A stretch of DNA of 64,000 nt from Amorphophallus konjac (lineage: Eukaryota > Streptophyta > Magnoliopsida > Alismatales > Araceae). The position numbers and the translations under genes are program-made. Positions 10,606 through 20,780 of the stretch are shown here, piece by piece (the first letter of the stretch is position 1; each line of letters opens with the position of its first letter). The stretch is taken from assembly GCA_022559845.1 (NCBI GenBank), contig CM040124.1, positions 69,215,491 to 69,279,490 on the forward strand. Direction: 5' to 3'. The notes below the pieces were generated by a model that ran no database searches, had not been told where the DNA came from, and was given only the letters and a program-made list of their open reading frames with translations.

Positions 10606-11926
10606 GCATGATTTGCATGAGGGGCAAAGGATTGACTGGGCCCATATGCACAAGTTGATAGAAGACATTAAAGATAAGAGAAGACAAGCAAGGCCGCAGC
10701 AGGCGACGCCACAGCTGTAGCAGTTTCAGCAACCCCAACCTCAACCTCAGCAGCAGCAGCAACCACCTGAACTCGGGATTCACCAAAATCCCATGCTAGA
10801 TCATCCACCCGTTCCACAAGAGCAGCCACCGGCATCGGCTCAAGTAAATGTTGTTCACCGCCCAGCCCCTAATGCTGGGTGGTCTTATGACGATGAGACT
10901 CCCGCTCATCTCTTGGCCTTCCACCACACCAACTCCCTCGCACCTCCTATTCCTTCCATTCTCCAACCTACCACCTTGACCACTCCTCCAGCCCCTATTC
11001 CCTCCAGGTCACCTATCACACCCACCACCTTACCCACCATTCCGCCAATCCTTGCACCATCACCCGCCTTACCCTCCATCATCGCCCCTCCATTTAACTC
11101 TTCGCCCATCACCACTCCGCTAGGGTCCGTCAGGCCAGCCTCCGCCATCCTCACCCCCATTTCTATCCCTTCCACTAACCCTACCGGGCCAATCGGGAGT
11201 ACATCCGATGCCATGCCGGTACGAAATTACACTCTTCGGAGCGGGCGTTTATTCCACAGAAGTTACCCCTCTACTGGTGCACTTGTACCCAACCCCCCAA
11301 TTCCTTCCACAATAGTTGAAGCAGAAGAAACTGACCCCTTGCCTGGCACTAAATATTATTTGTTGCAACACTTGGATAGAATGCTAGCAAGAATATCAGT
11401 CCTGGAGTTAATTAAGAGGTCCACGCTACACCAAGATGCCCTGAGGGCTTTTCTGTAGAAAGTTATGGTTAGCGAGGACGAGGCAGTAGATAGTTTGCCG
11501 TCAATGTTGGCCACCATCACAAAGGGGCCATCTATTTCTTTTTCTGAGTCGGAGCTAGCACCCCTAGAGGCACGTCAGATGCCACTATGCATTACAATTT
11601 CTTTGAACAAGGTGGCCATTGATTCAGCTCTAGTGGACACGGGAGCTTCTATTAATGTGTGTCCCTTGAGCACGTTGCATGCCTGCAACATATCTGAAGA
11701 CATGCTAAGGTCGACACTGACAAATGTTGCGGCATACGATAACTCTAGGAGAGCTTGCCATGGGGTTGTGACAGTTCAGGCCGAGCTAGGGCTTTTAAAA
11801 CTGCATGTGGAATTTTATGTGCTGGACATAGACCTGATGTTTCAGTCCATTCTGGGTCGTCCATGGATTGACAGCTTGCAGGCGGTACCCTCGACCGCCC
11901 ATTTGTGCCTCAAATTCCCATTTTAG
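10606..11926 (+). pseudogene. Proline-rich linker and aspartic protease of B
   Basis: A Pro/Thr/Ser-rich segment (10793-11458) joins gag to the retropepsin. The motif W(S)YDDETPAHLLAFHHT within it also appears in C and, as WCYDDGS..PAH, in D. The protease (about 11465-11926) reads SALVDTGASINVCPLSTL, with the catalytic DTGAS at 11636-11650, and ends with LGRPWIDSL. Stops at 11456 and 11924 are TAG where C has CAG. The protease itself is uninterrupted between them, so the catalytic domain is intact in sequence although the polyprotein is not. Confidence 0.85.
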
Positions 11927-13540
11927 GGGCGGGTAGTCAAGGTGAAAAGTGTTTCCACGGTCCAGACAGTGGATGCTATTGCTGATAAAATACTGCCTAC
12001 ACTATGGCCGAGCAACAAACCAATTTTGTCTGTAATGGACTTGAACTTTCCATGGGCATATGCGTCACGCAAGCCCGCCACTGCACCAGTTAACGTCAAA
12101 ATCAAGTCCAAGATTAGAGATTCAAAGGTGTGGAACATGATATTGAAACTAGGCTATCAGCCGGGCATGGGCCTCGGCGCACAATTGCAGGGGCAGACTA
12201 AGCCCGTCCCTAGGGGCAGAAAGATGAGCCGAAGAGGCCTTGGCTAGCTATCGAGAGTCCACATTGTCAATACTGGGGGACTCCGGGCCACTAATGTGGG
12301 ACTATCGCCAGTATTTCGTAAAAGGCCCGTTGTAGCTAGGTACTCAGAAGAGGCCCCCGTCCTGTGTTGATAAGAAAATTGATGCCACTTGTGCTGTTGT
12401 TGACCCACCGCCGCCACTGGAGGGGCTGGTGGGTGATATGGAAGATTTTTGTAGCTATTTTGAAAAGTTGTTTCATGAAAAAGAAGTTTATTTTAAGAAG
12501 ACGGAGATGCAGCTAGTGAAGCACTCTCCGGTTGAGCCAGTTTACCGGAGGTCGCGAGAAGAGGGGAGCTCCATCATTACCTTTTCTTGGCCTCCTTCCC
12601 GTTTTGCTTCCCTATCTCAGTAGTTGGTGTTTATTCCCCGTTCACCGCCAATCTTGGTCAATCCGTTCTATACAGAAAGGCCATTTGAGATTCTATTTGT
12701 GCCATGTGCATGTGGGCGCAGTCCACAGATTGATTTCTCAACTCTGTTTACTCCTCCCTCCCCCACTGCCCAACTTCACGAAATGTGGTTTTCTTCTTCT
12801 GACCCATTCTTCGATTGTCTCTTCCCGTCTCTATTTCACATGCAACTTCCCCCTCCTCCTTCCTCCTCTAACCTCTCTTGTTGCGTGATTTCCTCTGATC
12901 TCAAAAAAAAATGTCGATTTTAAAACAAAGGTTTCAATGGAGGATTACGCTATGTTCTGTTTAACTTCCTGCCAGGGGCATGAGGCCCCTACTTCTTTCC
13001 CTATAAATTTCTTGTCTTCTAGGTTAGATGTACAGTGTGCCGAGTCCCCTAGGTTGGTAGAGTCAGTTGGGGTAGAGTCTAGCTCTAGTGTTGTCAGCCC
13101 ATCCACGTCTGCGGTGCACCCTGTGATGCGTCATTTCAAGTCTATTCCAGATAGGTTTCTTCATGATCTAGCCCAAAGATGTCATGGCCTCAAATGTCCT
13201 GAGTTTGTGGAGACCGCAATCGTCCTAGAGGATGATGAGGAAGCAGGCGGGGTATGAAGCAATGACGGATTAGGTGTATATGAAATCATAGATGAGAAAG
13301 ACCCTATTGATGATGAGGAAAGTGACGTGGATGACACTGCCGATCTGTACGCACAAGGTTTGAAGAGGTTTGACGAACCGTCGACGGCAGTGGATGAACC
13401 CACAAGAGAAATTAATCTTGGAACTGAAGAGGACCATATGCCCATAATCATTTTCGCTAATCTCCCTCCTCAGGTTGAAGAGGAGCTAATTAAGATTTTG
13501 AGGGAGTATAGCGATTCTTTTGCCTAGTCCTATGAGGACA
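11927..13540 (+). pseudogene. G-patch domain and an unrecognised conserved domain of the B polyprotein
   Basis: After the protease comes a G-patch (about 12127-12248): MILKLGYQPGMGLGAQLQG then KPVPRGRKMSRRGLG, a glycine-rich RNA-binding motif known from some retroviral and retrotransposon polyproteins. It ends in TAG where C has TAC. From 12400 to about 12920 lies a domain I do not recognise, conserved in C (47590-48090): MEDFCSYFEKLFHEKEVYFK, SIITFSWPPSRFASL, ILFVPCACG and MWFSSSDPFFDCLFPSLF. An acidic stretch with EINLGTEE leads into the polymerase. Stops at 12621 (CAG to TAG) and 13255 (TGG to TGA) break it. Role unknown; location suggests a linker domain acting with RT or gag. Confidence 0.7.
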
Positions 13541-15380
13541 TTCCGGGTCTTGACCCCGCTCTGGTTGAACATAGACTTATCCTTAAACCAGGGGCAACAC
13601 CCGTTAAACAAAAATCAAGAAGATTCCACCCTCAAATGGCCTTAAGGATAAAAGAGGAAGTTGATAAATTGCATAAGGCCAAGTTTATTAGAGTTGTGTT
13701 ATATCCTCAATGGGTGGTAAATATAGTCCCGGTGATGAAAAAGATGGAAAGATTCGGATTTGTATCGACTTCAGGGACTTAAATAAGGCATGTTCGAAAG
13801 ATGATTTCCCACTTCCTTACATTGATGTGTTGGTAGACAACACGGCTGGGTTAGAAGCCCTCTCTTTTATGGATGGATATTCAGGCTATAATCAAATCTG
13901 TCTTGCTCCCGAGGACCAAGAGAAAACCTCGTTCACCATGCCCTAGGGCACATACTGCTACATCGTTATGCCATTCTGATTGAAGAATGCAGGTGCCACG
14001 TACCAACGGGCAATGATGGCTATCCTCCACGACATGATGCATGTGTATATGGAAGCCTACGTGGATGATATTCTGGTGAAATCGAGATCCAAGGAAGACC
14101 ACCCCGCCATTTTAGCTAAGGTGTTGCAAAGGGCTAAGGAATATAAGCTGAAAATGAATCGAAAGAAATGTGTGTTTGGAGTTGCATCAGGGAAATTGCT
14201 AGGGTTCATAGTTAGTAAGCGGGGGATTCAGATTGATCCGAATAAGGCAAAGGCCATTATGGAAATGAAGCTGCCTAAGAACATCACTGAACTTAGGGGT
14301 CTGATTGGGTGTTTACAATTTATTCAAAGATTCATATCCCAAAATTCGCAAAGATGCCGCCCGTTCTATGAATTGTTGAAGGTGAGAGCTAAATTTGAAT
14401 GGAATGAACAGTGTCAGAAGGCCTACGAGGATCTTAAGGTTTATCTATCTAATCCCCCGGTTTTACAACCACCTATCCCTGGGAAACCCCTGATATTATA
14501 CATTTCTGTTATTGATGACTCCCTAGGAGCTGTCCTGGCTCAAGTGGACGACGAAGGAAGAGAAAGGGCAGCATAGTACTTCTCTAGGTTGTTTAATCCT
14601 GCTGAATCTAAGTATACTACCATGGAGAAGACTTGCGCAACATTAGTATGGGTAGCTCAGAAACTCAAGCTTTATTTTCTCGCCCATGAAGTTAAGTTGA
14701 TCTCTAGAATGGACCCAACCTGTTACCTCTTAGAAAAATATGTCCTCTCTAGCAGATTAGCTCGCTGGCAGAGCTTTCTTTCTCAATTTGATATCACATT
14801 CATCGGTCAGAAAGCGATCAAGGGATACGCGATTGCTGAACATCTTGCTCACTCTCCTATCCCTCGCACTGATTCAATCCAGGACAAAGTTCCTGACGAG
14901 CACCTGGCTGTACTTACTCATCTCCCCTTCTGGTCCTTATACTTCGACGGTTCTCTCAAACCTCAGGGCCGTGGAATCAACACCGTTCTTCTCACACCGG
15001 AAGGAGTAACCATAGCCATCGCTTACCAACTCTCCTTCCCTGCCATAAATAACATAGTCGAGTATGAGGCTCTCCTTGCCGGACTGAAGCACGCCTACAT
15101 CATGGGCGCGCGATACCTAAACATCATAGGAGACTCTCAATTGGTGCTGCGTCAAGTTCTTTCAACTTACCGCACCCGTGACCCTAAAATTAAGCCCTAC
15201 CAAGATTTGGTCACACTCTTGGCTAGGCTGTTCCGTAAGCTCATCTACATTCACACTCCTCGTTCTCAGAACATTTTTGTTGATGCACTTGCATCACTTG
15301 CTTCTTCCCTTTCTTTCCCTCTTAGTCGCGCCACTGAGACCATTGTGGTCCAGCGGTTAGATGCTCCTTCCCTCTAGGAT
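13541..15380 (+). pseudogene. pol: Reverse transcriptase, RNase H and archaeal-type RNase H of B
   Basis: RT spans about 13600-14230: FRDLNKACSKDDFPLPYIDV, DGYSGYNQI and the catalytic YVDD at 14058-14069. A one-base deletion near 13742 (relative to C) and stops at 13525, 13944 and 13978 break it. The first RNase H (about 14480-14830) lacks the usual TDH signature (SRMDP instead), as is common in the Tat lineage. A second RNase H (about 14935-15340) carries YFDGSL, VEYEALLAGL, GDSQLV and VDALASLAS, that is the D-E-D-D set. The dual RNase H is the diagnostic feature of Tat elements. Stop at 14574 and 15375. Confidence 0.9.
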
Positions 15381-16751
15381 CCACAGTTTGACCACCTTAG
15401 GAAATCTGTATAGAAGAAAGCTAAAAGGGAGAATTTGAAGGAAGTATCTTTAACTGAGCTTGAGGAGATCATAGAAGAGGAGGAATTGTCGTGGTACCAT
15501 GAAATAGAGCAGTATTATAGGGATGGATCCTTCCCAGAGATGGCCAATGCCGAGTAGCGCAAGGCCATCAGAAGAGTCACCTCCAGATACACCATTGTTG
15601 CAAGAGAATTGTATAGGCGGGCTCTCAACAGAGTTCTTATGAGATGTTTGGACGATGATGAGGCTTGGAAAGTGGTTGAAGCAGCTCACTCAAGCGAGTG
15701 TGGAGGACATGTTAATGGTCAAGCTTTGGCAAAGAAGATTCTTAGGCAGGGCTATTACTGGCCAACCCTAGAAGAAGATTGCTCCACCTATGTCCGTAGG
15801 TGTCTTCAATGCCAACTTCATGTCGATAAAATCCATGCTCCTGCTTCCTCTCTCCATCTTCTTTCCGCTCCTTGGCCATTCTCCATGTGGGCTTTTGATA
15901 TTGTAGGCCCACTGGGTGATCCGAACTCCCAGGTTAAACAGGAATTGTTCATTCTGACTTCTAATGAGTACTTCATCAAGTGGGCAGAAGCTGAAGCCTA
16001 TGCAGAAATCCAAGCTACCACAGTCTGCCGCTTCATCTTGAAGAATATCATTTCGCGGTTCGGAGTGCCGAGCAACATCGTTACCGACAACGGGCCTCAA
16101 TTTGTATCTCAAAAACTCCATGACCTCTGTAAGAAATTTAATATTTCATTGCATCATTCGTCACCACACTACCCTCAAGGCAATGGCCAAGCCGAGGCCA
16201 CAAATAAAACCCTTCTTAAAATCATTAAGAAAACATGCGAGTCACACAAATTTGCTGATTGGGCCGACAAATTGATAGAAGCTCTATGGGCTTATCGCAC
16301 CTCCATCCGTACTCCCACGGGGTAAACTCCTTTTGCTCTCACCTATGGGATTGAGGCGGTACTCCCGTACGAGATCTTGATCCCTTCCCTAAGAGTGCAG
16401 CTCGACAAAGAACTTAATCTCGACGAACGTCGAGAGGCGTTACTAGTCAAACTGGAACTCTTGGATGAGAAGAGGCTTAACGCGGCCAATCACGTCTCTG
16501 TTTATCAAAAATGTGTCTCGCGGCATTTTCAAAAGAAGGTTATCGAAAGAAAATTTCAAGTGGGTAACATGGTTTTGAAACGTAAATTTATTAGATCAGC
16601 AGGTCCTAGGTCTAAGTTGCAACCCAATTGGGAAGGGCCATTTGTGGTTAAAGAAATCTATCCTGGGAACGCATATCGTCTTGTTAATGTAGAGGGCGAA
16701 GAATTGCCTAATCCGTGGAATGGTTTGTATTTAAAACGTTTTTATCCCTAG
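15381..16751 (+). pseudogene. Integrase of B
   Basis: The zinc-binding region reads HSSECGGHVNGQALAKKI followed by CLQCQ (about 15686-15815). The catalytic core has AFDIVGP, VTDNGPQF and GQAEATNKT, the D-D-35-E triad. The C-terminal part ends PNPWNGLYLKRFYP and stops at 16751 with no chromodomain, as expected for Tat. Breaks: TAG at 15555 (CAG in C), a stop near 15409 and TAA at 16322 (from CAA). Between 15609 and 16321 the catalytic core is uninterrupted. Confidence 0.88.
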
Positions 16752-17527
16752 AGTCAAGCCAGCAACGGCCCGGTGGCGGGGTGTTCCTTTACTTGATCAT
16801 GAAGGGAGGTCCCTGGTTCAATATTCACACACTACACGGCCCCCGTGGTTGGGTTTTCCTTTTTTGTGCAACAACGTTTCTCCCTTGGCCATGCTTAGGG
16901 GAAAGTGAAAATCCTTGTTTTTCTCTTTATTCGACTGAAAATAGGGGCAAGTGGTGAATAAGGGGATGAGAACTGATCTAGACACCCCCATAAAAAGAGA
17001 GGTCTCAAATAGCGGCAGTCCATTATGACCTGACTCCGCGTTCATAAAAGTAAAAGAAAGAAAAGAAATAAAGGAAAAGGGGCAAAATCGAAGGCAAAAG
17101 TTAAAAGCTCACTCAAAAGCTCGAAGCTCAAAAGTCTAAAAGCTCCCCAAAGAATGAAACTAGGCATGGCATAAGTGGAAATACAGTTTCCCCGTGGGAT
17201 GTCATGAGCCCGGTCGTATGTGTGTCTAGAGCGGATGAAGGTTCGATGATGGACACAAAGCCCTGGCACAACAGACCAAATTCTTTGAAAACGGAGCTGT
17301 CGTGCTAGGAACTCAAGCCCCAAAAACCTCTATACCTATTGCCGGCTTCCCATTAAATTCTCTCTTTTATTTTCCAAGGACTAGATCATACCCCGGGTAT
17401 GGCCTCGGAAGAGGCACTGTTAAGTAGAATTGGACTCCAGCCATGGGCGGTCACCCATAACGCACGTTGACCTCGGGAAACCCCTAATGAGATGTGAGGA
17501 TATCCTGTCGCCGGGTCGGAGCTGGCT

Positions 17528-17745
17528 CCAAAATTTAAAAAAAAAAATCAAATATCTCAAAATAAAATATTCCAAAATCAAAAAAAAATCAAATATTCCA
17601 AAATCTAAAAAAATCTAATCTTCCAAAATCCAAAAAAATCAAATATTTCAAAACCCAAAAAATCAAATATTTTAAAATCAAAAAAAAATCAGATATTTCA
17701 AAAATCCAAAAAAAATAAAATATCCTCAAAACCAAAATATATATA
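17528..17745. repeat. A-rich tandem repeat in B post-pol region
   Basis: Imperfect units of about 22-28 bp built on AAAAAATCAAATATTCCAAAATC are repeated about eight times. D has a comparable AT-rich repeat (AATTTGAATATTTTCCAAAA-like) at 41560-41690 in the same relative place. Confidence 0.75.
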
Positions 17746-17964
17746 TTTTTTCATCATCATGATTTGCATTCATGGCACGCATTGCATCCATTTTCCTTTG
17801 TGTTATTTGCCTATTTGATAAGACTTACCCCCTTAACTAAAAATCAAGAACTGGTCACTTCCTAACTTACTATAGGCAAGGGGTTAAGCCTAAAACAGAT
17901 TTAATATGTTTCTTTGTTTATGAGTGTGCAGGGGCAGGTTGAAGACAAGGTTCAACATCTCTAT

Positions 17965-18290
17965 CACTGAACGGTCCGCTTGAGACCGTTTTATCCCTCC
18001 AACCGTCAAACATCAGACCGTTCCATAATTTACACAGCCTCGTCCAGACCGTTCCAATCTCTAGCACCTTCATGAATCAACGGTCCTCACTAAACCGTTC
18101 ACGAACCACAACGGCGCACACTTGATCGTTCTTTTCTGTCCACGGTCCTTCGATAGAGCGTTCAATGTTCCAAAGGTCTCTGTTCTTAACTCTGCCGTTG
18201 ATCTGATACGCGGCCCAGGTCTAGCCGTTTAACTCTATCGCGCAGTTAGACTATAACCGTTTATATAACTGAGCGGTCTTGGTATGGACC
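17965..18290. repeat. Dyad array downstream of the antisense genes
   Basis: Successive units: ACGGTCCGCTTGAGACCGT, ACCGTCAAACATCAGACCGT, ACGGTCCTCACTAAACCGT, ACGGTCCTTCGATAGAGCGT and GCGGTCTTGGTATGGACCGT, spaced about 20-30 bp. It lies immediately 3' of antisense gene 1 and 5' of its stop codon region on the plus strand. Confidence 0.85.
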
Positions 18291-18440
18291 GTGTTCACCC
18301 TGATCCTATCTCAAACTCATTCAATCACATGCAAGAAAGGCCAAGCTCAAACCAATCCAATCATGCATTTATTCATTCAAATGCATACATTGCTAAGCAT
18401 AAATCTCTATCTCAATATAAACATCATGAAAACAAGAAAA

Positions 18441-19897
18441 TCACTCAATCCTCAAACGAGCATCCCCACGAGGCCTAATCTCTCTCAGCTCTCTCACATA
18501 TGCCTGATACGCCTCCTGGAGCTCTGTCACCTCCGCCGGTAGGGTGAACAATCTACTAACCTCCCACATGATTAGGGCACTCCTGATCGCCTGCTCATCC
18601 TCCTCTGACCCAAACCTCCTCGCCTGTAGTGCGGGAAGATGGGGTAGCGCGGGAAGTGTAGTCCTGGGTAGTCCAATCTGCAGGAAGCACCGATGCGGGC
18701 TATACATTGCCAAAGCGGTGTCACCCACTAGCCTCAAGTCCAAGCCAGGCCTCCTACGAAGCCTGAGAGTAGTGCCGTGGAGGAAAGACGGGCGCATCAC
18801 GAACCGGTCCAGGGGCAAGGTGTTGATGTAGAGGTGCCACTCGTCCCTCGTCTTCTTGTCTGCCGTCCTGCACTCCACCTCCTGAGAGAACCTGAAAGGA
18901 CCACCAATGAAGAACAAGGGATGGCTCCCGAAGATCCTGCTGACCGAGGTGACATCCTCCCTAGGAATGAACTTCATCCTAACACCCATCCAGCACTCTA
19001 GGAGAATCATAGAGCCGAACAGTGGACCCCCTAGGGCAGCTGAGCTAAGACCCTCATATAAGTAGGCAAGGATGGCCTGGGAGATGGAGAGACCCTGCCA
19101 CAGACCACTGATGGTGCTAAGAATGAGGATATCTAAGACATGGTCGGCAGAGGGGAAGAGTATGGCCCCGCACAAATAAATGGAGGTGGCCTTAGCTATG
19201 GCCTCATACCACCCACACTTATTCTTACAGTGTGCTATCACCCACTGGCTAAGAGGTAGTAGATGGATCTGGTGAGGGCCTATTATGGTGCGAATGTCCT
19301 TACTGCTAGGTATGAACTCTCCTAAGATAAGGGCAGGATCCACAGGGGCAACAGTGTGACAAACTAGATCCTCCTCACCCACCTTGGACCTGGGGAAAGA
19401 CAAATAGGTCTCGACCTCCTCTAGAAGGATGGTAGCCTCGAAAGATGGGAACATGAAAGTATGGGTATGGGGGTGCCATATCTCTACCAAAGCTGAAATG
19501 ATGTGCCAATCTAAAGAAAGCTTGAGGTAGTTCTTATCTAACACTAGAAGGGAGTGGAGGTGCCAAGACCTAAGGATAGATGTCATAGATATGGGTAACT
19601 CGCGGATCATAGGAGCCATCCATTTCAAGGTGGAGTATCGTCTCGGGCCAGGGAGAAGCTGAAGTAAAGAAAAGAAGAGGAGAAAAGAGAGGAAGGACAT
19701 ATGAGCTTTTGAAGGAAAGGATATGAAATTGAATGAAATTGAATTGAACAACATTAACTTACCTCTCTCATAGGGCTAGAGCACAAATGACCCGGGATGG
19801 TGGTCAGCCGTTGTAGCACGCCATGCTCTTTTCTAGCTGGCTTTGGACCTTGGTAAGCCACCTCGCCCATGGAACTCCCTTCTAAGGTCCTCTTCAT
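18441..19897 (-). CDS. Antisense gene 1 of B: intact PMD/DUF7745-like protein, two exons
   Basis: Exon 1 is 19763-19897 (45 codons, starts MKRTLEGSS), the intron 19659-19762 has donor GTAAGTT and acceptor TTACTTCAG, and exon 2 is 18441-19658. The splice is in phase and gives 450 residues without a stop. The N-terminal region reads LKWMAPMIRELP, then DWHIISALVEIWHPHTHTF and FPSFEATILLEEVETYLSFP, the hallmark layout of plant mobile domain and DUF7745 families. A middle part (GAILFPSADHVLDI, LAYLYEGLSSAALGGPLFGS) fits DUF7745 better; the C-terminus is a short coiled coil. I cannot choose firmly between the two families. Such domains occur in plant MAIN-type nuclear proteins and in retroelements; its function here is unknown. 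It is the only long uninterrupted gene in B. A TATA box lies 80 bp upstream. The first ATG of exon 1 is taken as the start. Confidence 0.75.
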
Positions 19898-19977
19898 GGT
19901 GTTTTGAGGAAGATAGAGAAGGGTTTCAAGGCTTGAAAGAGGGTTGATGTGTGAAGAACGAATTTGGAATCCCCTCT

Positions 19978-19985
19978 TACTTATA
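19978..19985 (-). promoter_or_regulatory. TATA box of antisense gene 1
   Basis: Minus-strand TTCTATAAGTAAG lies about 83 bp upstream of the start ATG at 19897, the normal distance for a plant promoter with a short 5' leader. The dyad array at 20125-20400 lies directly upstream of it. Confidence 0.55.
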
Positions 19986-20124
19986 GAACTTGGTTAGAGG
20001 CCTAAACCCACTAGAATTGAGGTTGGATAAGCCTAGATCGGGTTAAGATAGAGTTTGGGCTGAGTTGGGGCGCCTATCCTTAGGTTAGGACTCTCCAAGA
20101 GAGTCCCATTCGGACTCTCAGGGC

Positions 20125-20400
20125 GTACACGTACGTGGTCTATCGATAGACCGCTCTGATCATTGAACGGTCTCATGGAGACCGTGTAGTAACTCTTTAC
20201 ACAGTTTGAATCCTGGCATTTTGCACGGTCTCAGAGAGGCCGTTCTGTTATACACACGGTCAAATCTGAACCGTTCTATTCTTTGAACGGACAATAGTGG
20301 ACCGTTTAGTTGCATCTGTGGGTTCTGGCCGAATCGCTCTCAATGGTTTAAAGAAAGGCCGTGTAGGGTACTGGAGCGGTCCTATTAACTACCATGTAGA
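20125..20400. repeat. Dyad array upstream of antisense gene 1
   Basis: Units include GGTCTATCGATAGACC (20149), ACGGTCTCATGGAGACCGT (20167-20185), ACGGTCTCAGAGAGGCCGT (20225), ACGGTCAAATCTGAACCGT and GCGGTCCTATTAACTACC. Stems are 5-8 bp and loops are 5-9 nt, with about 20-35 bp between units. Confidence 0.88.
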
Positions 20401-20424
20401 AACCTAAAGCCTCGTTTTTCACCC

Positions 20425-20640
20425 TCTTGCACCAATCTCACTCAAGTCGTGTCGTCTCTCTCTCCCACTCACTATGTGGCCTCTCTCTCTCCCACTCACT
20501 ATTTGGCGCCTCTCTCTCCCACTCACTATTTGGCATCTTTCTCACCAATCTCACTCAAGTCGTGTCGTCTCTCTCACTCACTCGCGCCGTCGCTCTCACT
20601 CACTCACTCGTACTCACTTGTGTCGGGTTGGGAGTCGTTG
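20425..20640. repeat. CT-rich tandem and direct repeats between the antisense genes
   Basis: A unit of about 34 bp ending CTCTCTCCCACTCACTAT is repeated three times (20452-20530). It is flanked by two copies of ACCAATCTCACTCAAGTCGT (near 20430 and 20545). CACT-rich sequence follows to 20640. It lies in the interval between the 3' end of antisense gene 2 and the promoter of gene 1; no gene is seen in 20400-20780. Confidence 0.75.
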
Positions 20641-20780
20641 TTGTTAGTTAGTTAGTATCTAGCATTTACATCCATTCATACATTCATCTACAAAATCAAA
20701 ACAAAAACATACCATATCACTATCATATCCATAAGTACAAGTCCTTTCAAAGTACAAAGGTCAAGCCTCTCCCTCTCCCT

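Larger units (their letters stand above)
16752..18440 (+). other. B post-pol noncoding region with block conserved in D and dyad array
   Basis: No gene is seen. The stretch at about 16940-17530 shares ordered phrases with D (40975-41560): GGGGCAAG then a GTCTCAAATAG-GGCAGTC phrase, a GGTCGTATG phrase, CACAAAGCC, CAACAGAC and GGGTATGGCCT. A purine-only tract lies at 17046-17082. A tandem A-rich block follows at 17528-17745. Dyads of ACGGTC/GACCGT type lie at 17965-18290. Confidence 0.7.
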
